The notes under the pieces were generated by a model. The model had not been told where the DNA came from and made no database searches. It was given only the letters and a program-made list of their open reading frames with translations. From contig JAUYFI010000030.1 in assembly GCA_030691075.1 (NCBI GenBank), positions 53,621-117,620 of the forward strand: DNA of 64,000 nt. The letters run 5' to 3'. This document shows, one piece after another, positions 27,163 to 37,175 of this stretch. The stretch's first letter is position 1, and each line of letters opens with the position of its first letter. Both the position numbers and the translations under genes were made by a program. This stretch comes from Sulfurisoma sp. (GTDB lineage: Bacteria > Pseudomonadota > Gammaproteobacteria > Burkholderiales > Rhodocyclaceae).

Positions 27163-27567
27163 GTGACGTCCCATCGCCGTGCCGCCAGCGCCGACTTTTT
27201 CCCCCGCGGCGCCCGACTCGCCAACCTCGCCGCCAGCGTCAGCCTGATCGCCCTGATCGCGCTGTGCCTGGCCTGGGAACTGCGGATCGCGCCGCTCAAG
27301 CCGGGGGGCTCGTGGCTGGTGCTGAAGACGCTGCCGCTGCTGGCGCCGCTGTTCGGCATCCTGCACGGTCGGCGTTACACCCACCAGTGGGCATCGCTGT
27401 TGATTCTCGCCTACCTCGGCGAAGGGCTGGTGCGCGCGACGACCGATAGCGGCCCGATGCGCGTGATGGCGGGCATCGAGGTGCTGCTGGCGACGGCTTT
27501 TTTTGCCGCCACCGTCGTTTACGCCCGGATCACCCGTCCGTCGGCGCGGGCTACAGCTGCGGATTGA
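27163..27567 (+). CDS. DUF2069 membrane protein
   Basis: Small inner-membrane protein with four likely helices, for example [20 protein letters not shown] and [16 protein letters not shown], then [20 protein letters not shown] and [20 protein letters not shown]. The layout matches DUF2069 proteins, whose role is unknown. I use the GTG that has GAAAGG seven bases upstream; the track uses a TTG two codons earlier. Element A lies at residues about 5-12, read RAASADFF, so the repeat forms most of the N-terminal tail ahead of the first helix. The 3' end overlaps leuA by 17 bases. Confidence 0.8.
   Translation: MTSHRRAASADFFPRGARLANLAASVSLIALIALCLAWELRIAPLKPGGSWLVLKTLPLLAPLFGILHGRRYTHQWASLLILAYLGEGLVRATTDSGPMRVMAGIEVLLATAFFAATVVYARITRPSARATAAD
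27176..27199 (+). repeat. Element A, short form, in the 5' end of the DUF2069 gene (sense)
   Basis: GCCGTGCCGCCAGCGCCGAC followed by TTTT. It is read RAASADFF just before the first membrane helix. Confidence 0.9.
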
Positions 27568-29086
27568 GCCTCTCGCCCCCCGCGTGCAGCTTGTTGAGCG
27601 CGTTGATGTAGGCCTTGGCCGAGGCCACGACGATGTCGGTGTCGGCGCCCTGCCCATTGACGATGCGGCCGTCCTTCGATAGCCGCACCGTCACCTCGCC
27701 CTGGGCGTCGGTGCCGGTGGTGATGGCATTGACCGAGTAGAGCAGCAGGTCGGCGCCGCTGGGAACCACGTTTTCGATGGCCTTGAAGGTGGCGTCGACG
27801 GGACCGCTGCCGGACGATGCGCTCGGACGCTCCTCGCCTTCGACCGACAGGGTGAGCCTGGCCTGCGGCGCCTCGCCGGTTTCCGAATGGAACATGGACG
27901 ACACCAGGCGGATGTATTCGGGTGGGATACCGTCGTCGCCGACCAGCGCATAGATGTCCTCGTCGAAAATTTCGCGCTTCTTGTCGGCGAGTTCCTTGAA
28001 GCGGGCGAAGGCGGCGTTGAGCGCATCCTCGCTGGCCATGTCGATGCCGAGTTCCTTCAGCCGCGTCTTGAAGGCGTTGCGGCCCGAGAGCTTGCCGAGG
28101 GTGAGCTTGTTGGTGGTCCAGCCCACGTCCTCGGCGCGCATGATCTCGTAGGTCTCGCGGTGCTTGAGCACGCCGTCCTGGTGGATGCCGGACTCGTGGG
28201 CGAAGGCGTTGGCGCCGACCACGGCCTTGTTCGGCTGCACCGCGTAGCCGGTGATCTGCGACACCAGTTTCGATGCCTGGACGATCTGGGTGGCGTCGAT
28301 GCGCGTGTCGCAGTTAAAGAGATCGCCGCGCGTGCGCACGGCCATGACGATCTCTTCCATCGCCGCGTTGCCGGCGCGCTCGCCCAGGCCGTTGATGGTG
28401 CATTCGACCTGACGGGCGCCGTTCTGCACCGCGGCCAGCGAATTGGCCACGGCCATGCCCAGATCGTTGTGGCAGTGGGTGGACCAGATCGCCTTGTCGG
28501 CGTTTGGCACGCGCTCGCGCAAGGTCTTGAACAGTCCGCCCCAGACCGAGGGCAGGTTGTAGCCGACGGTGTCGGGAATGTTGACCGTGCGGGCGCCGGC
28601 ATCGATCACCGCCTCGAGCACGCGGCAGAGGAAATCGACTTCGGAGCGGCCGCCATCCTCGGGCGAGAACTCGATGTCGTCGGTGTATTGGCGCGCCCAC
28701 TGCACGGCCTTCACCGCCTGCTCCAGCACCTGATCGGGTTCCATCCGCAGCTTCATCTTCATGTGGATGGGACTGGTGGCGATGAAGGTGTGGATGCGGC
28801 CGGAATTGGCGGGCTTGATCGCCTCGCCGGCGCGGCGGATGTCGTTCTCGTTGGCGCGGGCCAGGCCGCAGACGGTGGAATCCTTGATGGCCTCGGCCAC
28901 GGCCTTGACCGCCTCGAAATCGCCGGGGGATGCCGCCGGAAAGCCGGCCTCGATCACATCGACCTTCATGCGTTCGAGTTGGCGCGCGATGCGCAGTTTC
29001 TCGTCCTTGGTCATGGACGCGCCCGGGCTCTGCTCGCCGTCGCGCAAGGTCGTGTCGAAAATCACCAAATGTTCTTTTGCCATCAT
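27551..29086 (-). CDS. leuA: 2-isopropylmalate synthase
   Basis: Condenses acetyl-CoA with 2-ketoisovalerate in the first committed step of leucine synthesis. The 511-residue protein shows [49 protein letters not shown] and the C-terminal leucine-binding regulatory domain from about residue 390. It is the last gene of the run ilvB-ilvH-ilvC-psd-pssA-leuA, all on this strand. Feedback inhibition by leucine is expected from the intact regulatory domain. Confidence 0.98.
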   Translation of the reverse strand: MMAKEHLVIFDTTLRDGEQSPGASMTKDEKLRIARQLERMKVDVIEAGFPAASPGDFEAVKAVAEAIKDSTVCGLARANENDIRRAGEAIKPANSGRIHTFIATSPIHMKMKLRMEPDQVLEQAVKAVQWARQYTDDIEFSPEDGGRSEVDFLCRVLEAVIDAGARTVNIPDTVGYNLPSVWGGLFKTLRERVPNADKAIWSTHCHNDLGMAVANSLAAVQNGARQVECTINGLGERAGNAAMEEIVMAVRTRGDLFNCDTRIDATQIVQASKLVSQITGYAVQPNKAVVGANAFAHESGIHQDGVLKHRETYEIMRAEDVGWTTNKLTLGKLSGRNAFKTRLKELGIDMASEDALNAAFARFKELADKKREIFDEDIYALVGDDGIPPEYIRLVSSMFHSETGEAPQARLTLSVEGEERPSASSGSGPVDATFKAIENVVPSGADLLLYSVNAITTGTDAQGEVTVRLSKDGRIVNGQGADTDIVVASAKAYINALNKLHAGGERLNPQL

Positions 29087-29166
29087 CGTCTCCCGTGTCT
29101 ACGGATAAGCATCCCGGGGGCTGGGGCCGCCCGGCGCGCGATACTCAAATTGCGGGGGTGGGTGTG

Positions 29167-29277
29167 CTAGCGCGCGCGGCGCAGCAGCGGCTCGCCCTTG
29201 GCGCGCAACACACGACGCGCCAGCAGGGTGCCGGAGAGAATCAGGAACAGGGCGGAAAAGAAGGTCATCGCGCTCAT
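29167..29277 (-). CDS. Putative 36-aa membrane miniprotein between pssA and leuA
   Basis: A frame below the track's length limit, reading MSAMTFFSALFLILSGTLLA and then RRVLRAKGEPLLRRAR. It is one hydrophobic helix followed by a basic tail, the form of a small single-pass membrane protein. It starts 19 bases after the pssA stop on the same strand. No family is recognised and chance cannot be excluded in GC-rich DNA. Confidence 0.35.
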   Translation of the reverse strand: MSAMTFFSALFLILSGTLLARRVLRAKGEPLLRRAR

Positions 29278-29296
29278 GAGTTTGACTATAGCCAGA

Positions 29297-30064
29297 TTAT
29301 TCGACGCGCGCAACAGGTTTGCGCCGCTTGGCCCACTGCCACGCCGTCATCACATAACCCGAGAGCGCGTAGCCGAGGAACAGCGCGAACAGCACGCCCG
29401 GCGGGTAGCTCGACACCAGCGCGAAGCCCAGCGCCACGGCCGCCACCATGACAAAGGGCACGCTTTTTCTCAGGTTGATGTCCTTGCCCGACCAGTAACG
29501 GATGTTGCTGACCATGGTGACGCCGGCGAAGATGGTCAGGACGCAGGCATACCAGCGCGCCTCCTCGCCGGTGAAACCGGCATCGAGCAGCACCCAGACC
29601 AGGCCGGCGATCAGCGCGGCGGCCGCCGGGCTCGGCATGCCCTGGAAATAGCGCTTGTCGACGACATCGAGGTTGGTGTTGAAGCGCGCCAGCCGCAGCG
29701 CGGCGCCGGCGCAGTAGATGAACGCGGCCGCCCAGCCGAGCTTGCCCATGCCGCGCAGCGCCCATTCGTAGATGACCAGCGCGGGGGCCGCGCCGAAGGA
29801 GACCATGTCGGAAAGCGAATCGTATTCGGCGCCGAAGGCGCTCTGCGTGCGCGTCAGGCGCGCCACGCGGCCGTCGAGGCCGTCGAACACCATGGCGATG
29901 AAAATGGCCACCGCCGCCAGCTCGAAGCGCTGGTTCATGGCCTGGACGATGGCGTAGAAGCCGGCGAACAGCGCCGCCGTGGTCAGCAGGTTGGGCAGGA
30001 TGTAGATTCCACGCCGGCGCAACTCGGGATTGAACAGCGTCTTGCGGGGGCGGTAGTCCGGCAT
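29297..30064 (-). CDS. pssA: CDP-diacylglycerol-serine O-phosphatidyltransferase
   Basis: Integral membrane enzyme that makes phosphatidylserine. The CDP-alcohol phosphotransferase signature is intact as DGLDGRVARLTRTQSAFGAE followed by YDSLSD. The real start is MPDYRPRKTLFNPELRRRGI, giving 255 residues; the longer track frame runs back into psd. It lies seven bases behind psd, so the two consecutive steps to phosphatidylethanolamine are encoded together. Confidence 0.95.
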   Translation of the reverse strand: MPDYRPRKTLFNPELRRRGIYILPNLLTTAALFAGFYAIVQAMNQRFELAAVAIFIAMVFDGLDGRVARLTRTQSAFGAEYDSLSDMVSFGAAPALVIYEWALRGMGKLGWAAAFIYCAGAALRLARFNTNLDVVDKRYFQGMPSPAAAALIAGLVWVLLDAGFTGEEARWYACVLTIFAGVTMVSNIRYWSGKDINLRKSVPFVMVAAVALGFALVSSYPPGVLFALFLGYALSGYVMTAWQWAKRRKPVARVE

Positions 30065-30071
30065 CGCTGAC

Positions 30072-30716
30072 CTACGGCAGTTCGGCGAGGATGGTACGGG
30101 TGGCGCCGACCTTGTCGCCGATGACCACCTTGACCCGCACGTCGGTCGGCAGGTAGAGATCGACGCGCGAGCCGAAGCGGATGAAGCCGTAGCGCTGGCC
30201 CCGCGCCAACTGCGCGCCAGCCTCGACGTAGCAGAGGATGCGCCGCGCGACGAGGCCCGCCACCTGCACGCAGGTGATGTCGTGTCCCGTTGTCGCACGG
30301 ATATGCAGTGCATTGCGCTCGTTCTCGGTCGAGGCCTTGTCGAGGTCGGCATTAACAAACTTGCCCGGGTGATACCAGCGCTGCTTCACCTCGCCATCGA
30401 CCGGGCTGCGGTTCGAGTGGACGTTGAAGACATTCATGAAGACGCTGATCTTGAGCGCATCGCGATTCAGCCACGGATCGCGCACCGGCTCGATGACGAC
30501 GATGCGGCCGTCGGCCGGCGACAGCACGCTCTTGCCATCGCCCGACACCTCGCGCGGCGGATCGCGGAAGAACTGCAGGACGAACAGCGCGATGATCCAC
30601 AGCGGCAAGGCCCAAACGAAGCCCGCCAGGGCGTGGGCGAGAACGGCAGCGACAACGGCACCGCCGAGGAAAGGCCAGCCTTCCTTGGCGATGATGGGGT
30701 GCGGATAATTGCTCAA
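30072..30716 (-). CDS. psd: Phosphatidylserine decarboxylase proenzyme
   Basis: Pyruvoyl enzyme that converts phosphatidylserine to phosphatidylethanolamine. The protein is the short type of about 214 residues, with [20 protein letters not shown] at the N-terminus, [15 protein letters not shown] in the middle, [14 protein letters not shown], and the self-cleavage site in [11 protein letters not shown]. Homologues start at about SNYPHPI, which favours a TTG start here, two bases after the ilvC stop. The alternative ATG at 30752 lies inside ilvC and adds [12 protein letters not shown]. The start is uncertain, the gene is not. Confidence 0.92.
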   Translation of the reverse strand: MSNYPHPIIAKEGWPFLGGAVVAAVLAHALAGFVWALPLWIIALFVLQFFRDPPREVSGDGKSVLSPADGRIVVIEPVRDPWLNRDALKISVFMNVFNVHSNRSPVDGEVKQRWYHPGKFVNADLDKASTENERNALHIRATTGHDITCVQVAGLVARRILCYVEAGAQLARGQRYGFIRFGSRVDLYLPTDVRVKVVIGDKVGATRTILAELP

Positions 30717-30717
30717 C

Positions 30718-31803
<1,086 letters not shown>

Positions 31804-32295
31804 TCAGGCCTTGAGAATGCGGTCGCCGCGGCCGACGCCGCAGACGCCGGTACGCACGGTCTCGAGCACCAGCGAGCCGTCGATGGCCGCGAGGAAGGCG
31901 TCGAGCTTGGCGCCGTTGCCGGTCAACTCGATGACGTAGGACGACTCGGTGACGTCGATGATGCGGCCGCGGAATATGTCGGCGACGCGCTTCATCTCCT
32001 CGCGATCCTTGCCGGTGGCGCGCACCTTGGCCAGCATCAGCTCGCGCTCGATGTGCGGCGCCTCGGACAGGTCGACCACCTTGACCACGTCGATCAGCTT
32101 GTTCAACTGCTTGGTGATCTGCTCGATGACATCGTCGGAGCCGATGCTGACGATGGTCATGCGCGACAGCGAGGCGTCCTCGGTCGGCGCCACGGTCAGC
32201 GACTCGATGTTGAATGCGCGGGCCGAAAACAGGCCGGCGACGCGGGACAGCGCGCCCGACTCGTTCTCGAGAAGAATGGAAATGATATGGCGCAT
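31804..32295 (-). CDS. ilvH: Acetolactate synthase small (regulatory) subunit
   Basis: ACT-domain subunit that gives valine feedback control to IlvB/I. The real gene starts MRHIISILLENESGALSRVA and has 163 residues; the longer track frame is an artefact running into ilvB. RAFNIESLTVAPTEDASLSR and RELMLAKVRA are typical. It lies two bases behind the large-subunit gene. Confidence 0.97.
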   Translation of the reverse strand: MRHIISILLENESGALSRVAGLFSARAFNIESLTVAPTEDASLSRMTIVSIGSDDVIEQITKQLNKLIDVVKVVDLSEAPHIERELMLAKVRATGKDREEMKRVADIFRGRIIDVTESSYVIELTGNGAKLDAFLAAIDGSLVLETVRTGVCGVGRGDRILKA

Positions 32296-32297
32296 GA

Positions 32298-34007
32298 TTA
32301 CAAATCCTCCGCCAGGATCATTTCCGACAGGCCCTTGCCCGCGGCCACCATGGGGAAGACGTTGGCGGTCTGATCGGTGAGGATGTCGAGGAAGACGAGT
32401 TCGTTCTTGTGCTTGACGAAGGCTTCTCTCAGAGCGCCTTCCACATCGGCCGGCTTCTCCACGCGGATGCCGACATGGCCGTAGGCCTCGGCCAGCTTGA
32501 CGAAATCGGGCAGGGCATCGACGTAGGATTCCGAATAACGGTTCCCGTGGAACATCTGCTGCCACTGCCGCACCATGCCGAGGTAGCGGTTGTTGAGGTT
32601 CACGATCTTGATCGGCAGGCGGTACTGCTTGCAGGTCGACAGTTCCTGGATGCACATCTGGATCGAGGCCTCTCCGGTGACGCAGGCCACCGTGGCCTTC
32701 GGATTGGCGAAACGCACGCCCATCGCCGCCGGCAGGCCGAAGCCCATGGTGCCCAGACCGCCGGAATTGATCCAGCGCCGCGGCTTGTCGAACTTGTAGT
32801 ACTGCGCCGCCCACATCTGATGCTGGCCGACATCCGACGTGACGAAGGCATCGCCGCCCGTCACTTCGTAGAGCTTCTCGATCACATACTGGGGCATGAT
32901 GAGATCGGTGCCCTGCGTGTACCGCAGCGAGTTCTTGCCGCGCCACTCGTCGATCTGCTTCCACCAGGACGCCAGGCCCTTGGCGTCGGGCTTGGCCGCG
33001 GCCGCCTCGAGCAGCTTGATGATTTCGTCGAGCACGTCGGGCAGGTTGCCGACGATGGGCACGTCCACTTTCACCCGCTTGGAGATCGACGAGGGATCGA
33101 TGTCGATGTGAATGATCTTGCGCGCCACCTCGCCGAAATGCGCGGTATTGCCGATGACGCGGTCATCGAAGCGGGCGCCGACCGCCAGCAGCACGTCGCA
33201 GTGCTGCATCGCCATGTTGGCTTCATAGGTGCCGTGCATGCCGAGCATGCCGAGGAACTGGCCGTCGGTCGCCGGATAGCCCCCCAGACCCATCAGCGTC
33301 TGGGTGATGGGGAAGCCGAGCATGCGCGTGACCTGGGTCAGCTTGTCCGACGCATCGGAGAGGATCACGCCGCCGCCGGCGTAGATCATCGGCCGTCTGG
33401 CCTCGAGCAGGAGCTGCACGGCCTTCTTGATCTGGCCCGAGTGCCCCTTGACCACGGGGTTGTAGGAGCGCATCGAAATCGACTTCGGATAATGGAAGTC
33501 GCACTTGTGCGTGGTGATGTCCTTCGGGATATCGACCAGCACCGGGCCCGGCCGGCCGCTCTTGGCCAGATAGAAGGCCTTCTTGAGGGTGACGGCGAGA
33601 TCCTTGACGTCCTTGACCAGGAAGTTGTGCTTGACGCAAGGCCGCGTAATGCCGACGGTATCGGCCTCCTGGAAGGCGTCCTGGCCGATGTAGGCGGTGG
33701 GCACCTGGCCGCTAATCACCACCAGCGGACTCGAATCCATGTAGGCGGTGGCGATGCCGGTCACCGCGTTGGTCACGCCGGGGCCGGAAGTGACCATGCA
33801 CACGCCCACCTTCCGCGATGAGCGCGAATAGGCATCGGCGGCGTGGACCGCCGCCTGCTCGTGGCGAACCAGGACGTGCTTGAACTGGTCCTGCTTGAAC
33901 AACTCGTCGTAGATATACAACACCGAGCCGCCGGGATAGCCGAAAACGAACTCGACCTTTTCTTCCTGGAGACACCTGATTACAATTTCCGCGCCAGTCA
34001 ACTGCAT
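32298..34007 (-). CDS. ilvB: Acetolactate synthase large (catalytic) subunit
   Basis: ThDP enzyme for the first common step of branched-chain amino acid synthesis. The 569-residue protein starts MQLTGAEIVIRCLQEEKVEF and shows VFGYPGGSVLYIYDELF, the catalytic glutamate in VRHEQAAVHAADAYSRSS, and the ThDP motif VTGEASIQMCIQELSTCKQY followed by IVNLNNRYLGMVRQWQQMF. I use the internal ATG because it matches the family start. It is the first gene of the run down to leuA. No attenuator peptide was seen upstream. Confidence 0.97.
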   Translation of the reverse strand: MQLTGAEIVIRCLQEEKVEFVFGYPGGSVLYIYDELFKQDQFKHVLVRHEQAAVHAADAYSRSSRKVGVCMVTSGPGVTNAVTGIATAYMDSSPLVVISGQVPTAYIGQDAFQEADTVGITRPCVKHNFLVKDVKDLAVTLKKAFYLAKSGRPGPVLVDIPKDITTHKCDFHYPKSISMRSYNPVVKGHSGQIKKAVQLLLEARRPMIYAGGGVILSDASDKLTQVTRMLGFPITQTLMGLGGYPATDGQFLGMLGMHGTYEANMAMQHCDVLLAVGARFDDRVIGNTAHFGEVARKIIHIDIDPSSISKRVKVDVPIVGNLPDVLDEIIKLLEAAAAKPDAKGLASWWKQIDEWRGKNSLRYTQGTDLIMPQYVIEKLYEVTGGDAFVTSDVGQHQMWAAQYYKFDKPRRWINSGGLGTMGFGLPAAMGVRFANPKATVACVTGEASIQMCIQELSTCKQYRLPIKIVNLNNRYLGMVRQWQQMFHGNRYSESYVDALPDFVKLAEAYGHVGIRVEKPADVEGALREAFVKHKNELVFLDILTDQTANVFPMVAAGKGLSEMILAEDL

Positions 34008-34081
34008 GGTTATTTCCGAAAACATCGGGCCGCGCCCGAAAACGTGTAACCATACTGGCTCGACCGCCTCAGGTCAAGGCG

Positions 34082-34102
34082 TTCGCGGCACATTCGCGGC
34101 AC
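34082..34102 (+). repeat. Direct repeat TTCGCGGCAC x2 ahead of the sigma factor gene
   Basis: Two perfect ten-base copies separated by one base (period 11) in the spacer between ilvB and the divergent sigma gene. One helical turn of spacing could suit a regulator, but no factor can be named. Confidence 0.45.
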
Positions 34103-34145
34103 GCAGGCCGGGCGTAAGCCCTTATCGAAACGAGGACTTTCACCG

Positions 34146-34709
34146 CTGGCTTCCCGCACCGAACTCTCCGATTTTCTCGCCGAAGTCGAGCGGCGCGCCT
34201 TCAAGCAGGCGCTCTACGCCGTTCGCGACGACGACGTGGCGCTCGACATCGTGCAGGATTCCATGATGAAGCTGGCTGAAAAATACGGCGACAAACCCGT
34301 GACCGAGTTGCCGATGCTGTTTCAGCGCATACTGCAAAACACCATCCGCGACTTTTATCGGCGGCAGAAGGTGCGTTCGACCTGGACCACCCTGTTTTCC
34401 TCGCTGACCCCCGCCGACGACGAGGACGCCGATCCGCTGGAAACTTTGCAGCACGAAGAGGGGTCGAAGGCCAAGGGGACACCCCAGGGACTTTTCGAGC
34501 AGTCGCAACTCCTTGGTCTGATTGAGAAAGAAATCGAGAAACTGCCGCCACGTCAACGCGAGGCCTTTCTGATGCGTTACTGGGAAGAGATGGACATCGC
34601 CGAAACGGCGGCCGCCATGGGATGCTCGGAAGGCAGCGTGAAAACGCATTGCTCCCGGGCAACGCATACATTGGCTGCCGCCCTCAAGGCAAAGGGCATC
34701 ACCTTATAG
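34146..34709 (+). CDS. ECF RNA polymerase sigma factor
   Basis: RpoE-like sigma factor of the group that precedes DUF3619 and DUF3106 genes in betaproteobacteria. The track begins at a GTG, but the same frame upstream encodes ASRTELSDFLAEVERRAFKQ and then ALYAVRDDD, which is the conserved start of region 2. The only initiation codon near a ribosome site (CGAGGA) is a CTG at 34146, giving 187 residues. Region 4 is clear: LPPRQREAFLMRYWEEMDIA, then GCSEGSVKTHCSRATHTLAA. Region 2 continues LDIVQDSMMKLAEKYG. The DUF3619 product is the candidate anti-sigma factor. Confidence 0.85.
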   Translation: MASRTELSDFLAEVERRAFKQALYAVRDDDVALDIVQDSMMKLAEKYGDKPVTELPMLFQRILQNTIRDFYRRQKVRSTWTTLFSSLTPADDEDADPLETLQHEEGSKAKGTPQGLFEQSQLLGLIEKEIEKLPPRQREAFLMRYWEEMDIAETAAAMGCSEGSVKTHCSRATHTLAAALKAKGITL

Positions 34710-34719
34710 GCATCACACC

Positions 34720-35103
34720 ATGAATCAGGAAACCGAATTCGGCTACAAGCTCCGCCAGGTTCTCAACCACGGCACGGAGCATTTCGACGGCGACATCGCG
34801 AAGCGTCTGCACGCGGCCCGTCAGGAAGCGCTGGCGCATCAGCATAGCGCCGTGCGTGGCGTGCAACTGGCCGGCATCAGCCATATTTTCGCGGATGCGG
34901 TGCTTGGCCATACGCGCGCGATTCTGGCCGCCCTTGCCCTGTTTGCGGGCGCCAGCGGCAGCTACCTCTGGCATCAATTTGAACAGGCGGCCGAAAACGA
35001 GGAGGTTGACAGCGCCCTGCTGGCCGACGACCTTCCCCCGGCCGCCTATCTCGACCACGGATTTCGCGCATGGCTAGAGCGTTCCTCGCAGTCGTCTCAA
35101 TAA
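34720..35103 (+). CDS. DUF3619 membrane protein (candidate anti-sigma factor)
   Basis: A 127-residue protein starting MNQETEFGYKLRQVLNHGTE. A soluble helical N-terminus is followed by one likely membrane helix (AILAALALFAGASGSYLW) and a short acidic C-terminal part, ending RAWLERSSQSSQ. This is the DUF3619 layout, usually encoded right behind an ECF sigma gene. Cytoplasmic N-terminus, one helix and the position suggest an anti-sigma role, which is an inference. It overlaps the DUF3106 gene by 34 bases. Confidence 0.8.
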   Translation: MNQETEFGYKLRQVLNHGTEHFDGDIAKRLHAARQEALAHQHSAVRGVQLAGISHIFADAVLGHTRAILAALALFAGASGSYLWHQFEQAAENEEVDSALLADDLPPAAYLDHGFRAWLERSSQSSQ

Positions 35104-35645
35104 CGCTCAGCCTGCTGCTGCCGCTTCCAGCAAACGCGGTCGTCTCGACGCTGACCCAACAGCCTTCCTGGGGCGAACTGACGCCACAGCAAAAGCAGAT
35201 ACTCGCGCCACTCGCCGGCGAATGGGACAAGCTTGAGGCCTGGCGCCGCAAGAAGTGGGTCGGCATCGCCCAGCGCTACCCGGCCATGAAGCCCGAGGAG
35301 CAGGCGCGCATCCAGCGCCGCATGAAGGATTGGGTCAAGCTCACGCCGGAGCAGCGCACCGCCGTGCGCGAACAATACAGGGATGTCAGGAAGGCAACGC
35401 CGGAGCAGAAGGAAGTGCTCAAGCAGAAGTGGCAGGAGTACAAGGAACTGCCCGAGGACGAGAAGACGCGTCTCAAGGCCCAGGCGGCCACCAAGCCCGT
35501 ACCGAAGAGCGTGGCCGGCAAGCCTCTGGCGCCCATTGCGTTGCCCCGCGCCGCGCCCGGAACAGCCGTGACCACGGCGCCGAGTCCGCCAGCCGCCACC
35601 CTCGCTCCGGCATCGGCGCCTCCCCCTGCCCCGCCGGCACAGTGA
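35070..35645 (+). CDS. DUF3106 periplasmic protein
   Basis: A secreted protein of 191 residues with a signal peptide (MARAFLAVVSITLSLLLPLP, cleavage after ANA). The mature part has repeated 'WxxLTPxQKxxL' units: SWGELTPQQKQILAPLAGEW, KDWVKLTPEQRTAV and KATPEQKEVLKQKWQEYKEL. The tail from about residue 150 is proline- and alanine-rich. This is the DUF3106 pattern; it may act as a periplasmic chaperone or sensor for the sigma system, in the manner of Spy/CpxP-like proteins, but that is a guess. Confidence 0.8.
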   Translation: MARAFLAVVSITLSLLLPLPANAVVSTLTQQPSWGELTPQQKQILAPLAGEWDKLEAWRRKKWVGIAQRYPAMKPEEQARIQRRMKDWVKLTPEQRTAVREQYRDVRKATPEQKEVLKQKWQEYKELPEDEKTRLKAQAATKPVPKSVAGKPLAPIALPRAAPGTAVTTAPSPPAATLAPASAPPPAPPAQ

Positions 35646-35664
35646 TCCGGCGCATTGCCTGGCC

Positions 35665-36084
35665 GTGACCGCCGCACCCCTGCCGGGCATCCGCCGGCGC
35701 CTGGCCAGTCTGCTCTACGAATCGCTGCTGCTGCTCGGCGTCTGGGCGGTCACCTTCATGCTGCCGCATATTGCGCTCGGGCTGGCCTTCGGCGTCACTC
35801 TGCCCGGCCCGGTGCTCTTCCTTCATGTCTTCGCCGTCTTCGGCGCCTACTTCGTCTGGTACTGGAGCCACGGCGGCCAAACCCTGGCCATGCAGACCTG
35901 GAAACTCCGGTTGCTGATGGCCGACGGCAGCCAACCGCCGCCCTCGCGCCTGCTGCTACGCTATGCGCTGACCTGGCCCAGCCTGCTGCTCTGCGGCGCG
36001 GGGCTGCTCTGGGCTCTGTTCGACCGCGACCGCCAGTTCCTCCACGACCGGCTGGCCGGCACGCGCATCGTGTTCAAGGGTTAA
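35665..36084 (+). CDS. RDD-family membrane protein
   Basis: A 139-residue protein with three likely membrane helices and the RDD-type pattern: GIRRRLASLLYESLLLLGVW at the N-terminus (an RR in place of the RD pair), SHGGQTLAMQTWKLRLLMAD in the middle, and FDRDRQFLHDRLAGTRIVF near the end. The function of the family is mostly unknown. It starts at GTG. The 3' end overlaps the convergent lptG by four bases. Confidence 0.85.
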   Translation: MTAAPLPGIRRRLASLLYESLLLLGVWAVTFMLPHIALGLAFGVTLPGPVLFLHVFAVFGAYFVWYWSHGGQTLAMQTWKLRLLMADGSQPPPSRLLLRYALTWPSLLLCGAGLLWALFDRDRQFLHDRLAGTRIVFKG

Positions 36085-37175
36085 CGCCGTTCCACCCACC
36101 AGATCATGGTCCACGCCGCAAGCAGGAACAGCGCGCTCGGGGTGACGGCCGCGACGACGGGAATCCAGCCGTTGATGACGCCGATGCTGGAAAAGAGCCC
36201 GTTGAGCAGATGGAAGGTGATGCCGAGCATGATGCCGGCGAAAACCTTCACGCTCACCGCGCCCATGCGGTCCTGCATGTAGGCGAAGGGCAGCGCCAGC
36301 ACCATCATCACCAGCACGGCCAGCGGATAGATCAGCTTCTTCCACAGCGCGATCTCGTAACGGTCGGTCTTCTGCCGGTTGTCGCCGAGATGGCGAATGT
36401 AGGAGTAGAGGCTGGCGATCGACATGCGCTCGGGGAACATCACCATCAGCACGGTCAGAATGTCCGGCGTCAGCGACGAACGCCACTGCTGCTCAGCGGC
36501 TCGGGCCACGCGGGCACGTTCGCCCTCGAACAGGGTCTGCACGACATTACCCAGTTGCCATCGGTTGGGAGCCACATAGCGGCCTGTTTCCGCCTCGCTG
36601 ATCGAGCGTAACTGGAAGCCGGCATCGAACTCGTAGATGCGCACCCCGCGCAGGCTCGCGTCCGGCAGCACCTCACGCACGTTGACGAAGGACAGTTCAT
36701 CCTTGACCCACAGTCCCGAGCGAAACTCCTGCGCCACCACCGAGGACAGCGCCTGCAGGCGCAACTGCTGCGCCTGACGTTCGGCTGGCGGCGCGATGAA
36801 CTCGCCAAAGATGAAGGTGACAACGGCAATCACGGCACCGATCTTCGCCAGCGTACGCAACAGGGCGCGCGTGGACAGGCCCGAAGCGCGCAATACCGTG
36901 ATCTCGGAATGGCGCGCCAGCAGCGTCAGCGCATAGAGCGTGCCGATCAGCACCGCGATGGGCATCAACTCATACACCCGTACCGGCACGGTCAGCGCGA
37001 CATAGGCCGCGACATGTCCCATGGTGTAACCACCGCGGCCGACGCTGGGCAATTCGTGAATCGCGTCGAAGAATCCGAACAGCCCGAGGAAGGCGGCAAG
37101 GATCAGGCCGGTCGCGGCATAGATCTCGCGCGCGAGGTAGCGCTCGAACACCTTGAAGCGCAGGGTCAGCGCCAT
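36081..37175 (-). CDS. lptG: LPS export ABC transporter permease LptG
   Basis: Inner-membrane permease that, with LptF and the ATPase LptB, pulls lipopolysaccharide from the inner membrane towards LptC and LptA. The 364-residue protein has six helices, three on each side of a periplasmic jellyroll domain; RFKVFERYLAREIYAATGLI forms the first coupling region. The start is the ATG at MALTLRFKVF. It overlaps the end of lptF by ten bases. Confidence 0.95.
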   Translation of the reverse strand: MALTLRFKVFERYLAREIYAATGLILAAFLGLFGFFDAIHELPSVGRGGYTMGHVAAYVALTVPVRVYELMPIAVLIGTLYALTLLARHSEITVLRASGLSTRALLRTLAKIGAVIAVVTFIFGEFIAPPAERQAQQLRLQALSSVVAQEFRSGLWVKDELSFVNVREVLPDASLRGVRIYEFDAGFQLRSISEAETGRYVAPNRWQLGNVVQTLFEGERARVARAAEQQWRSSLTPDILTVLMVMFPERMSIASLYSYIRHLGDNRQKTDRYEIALWKKLIYPLAVLVMMVLALPFAYMQDRMGAVSVKVFAGIMLGITFHLLNGLFSSIGVINGWIPVVAAVTPSALFLLAAWTMIWWVERR

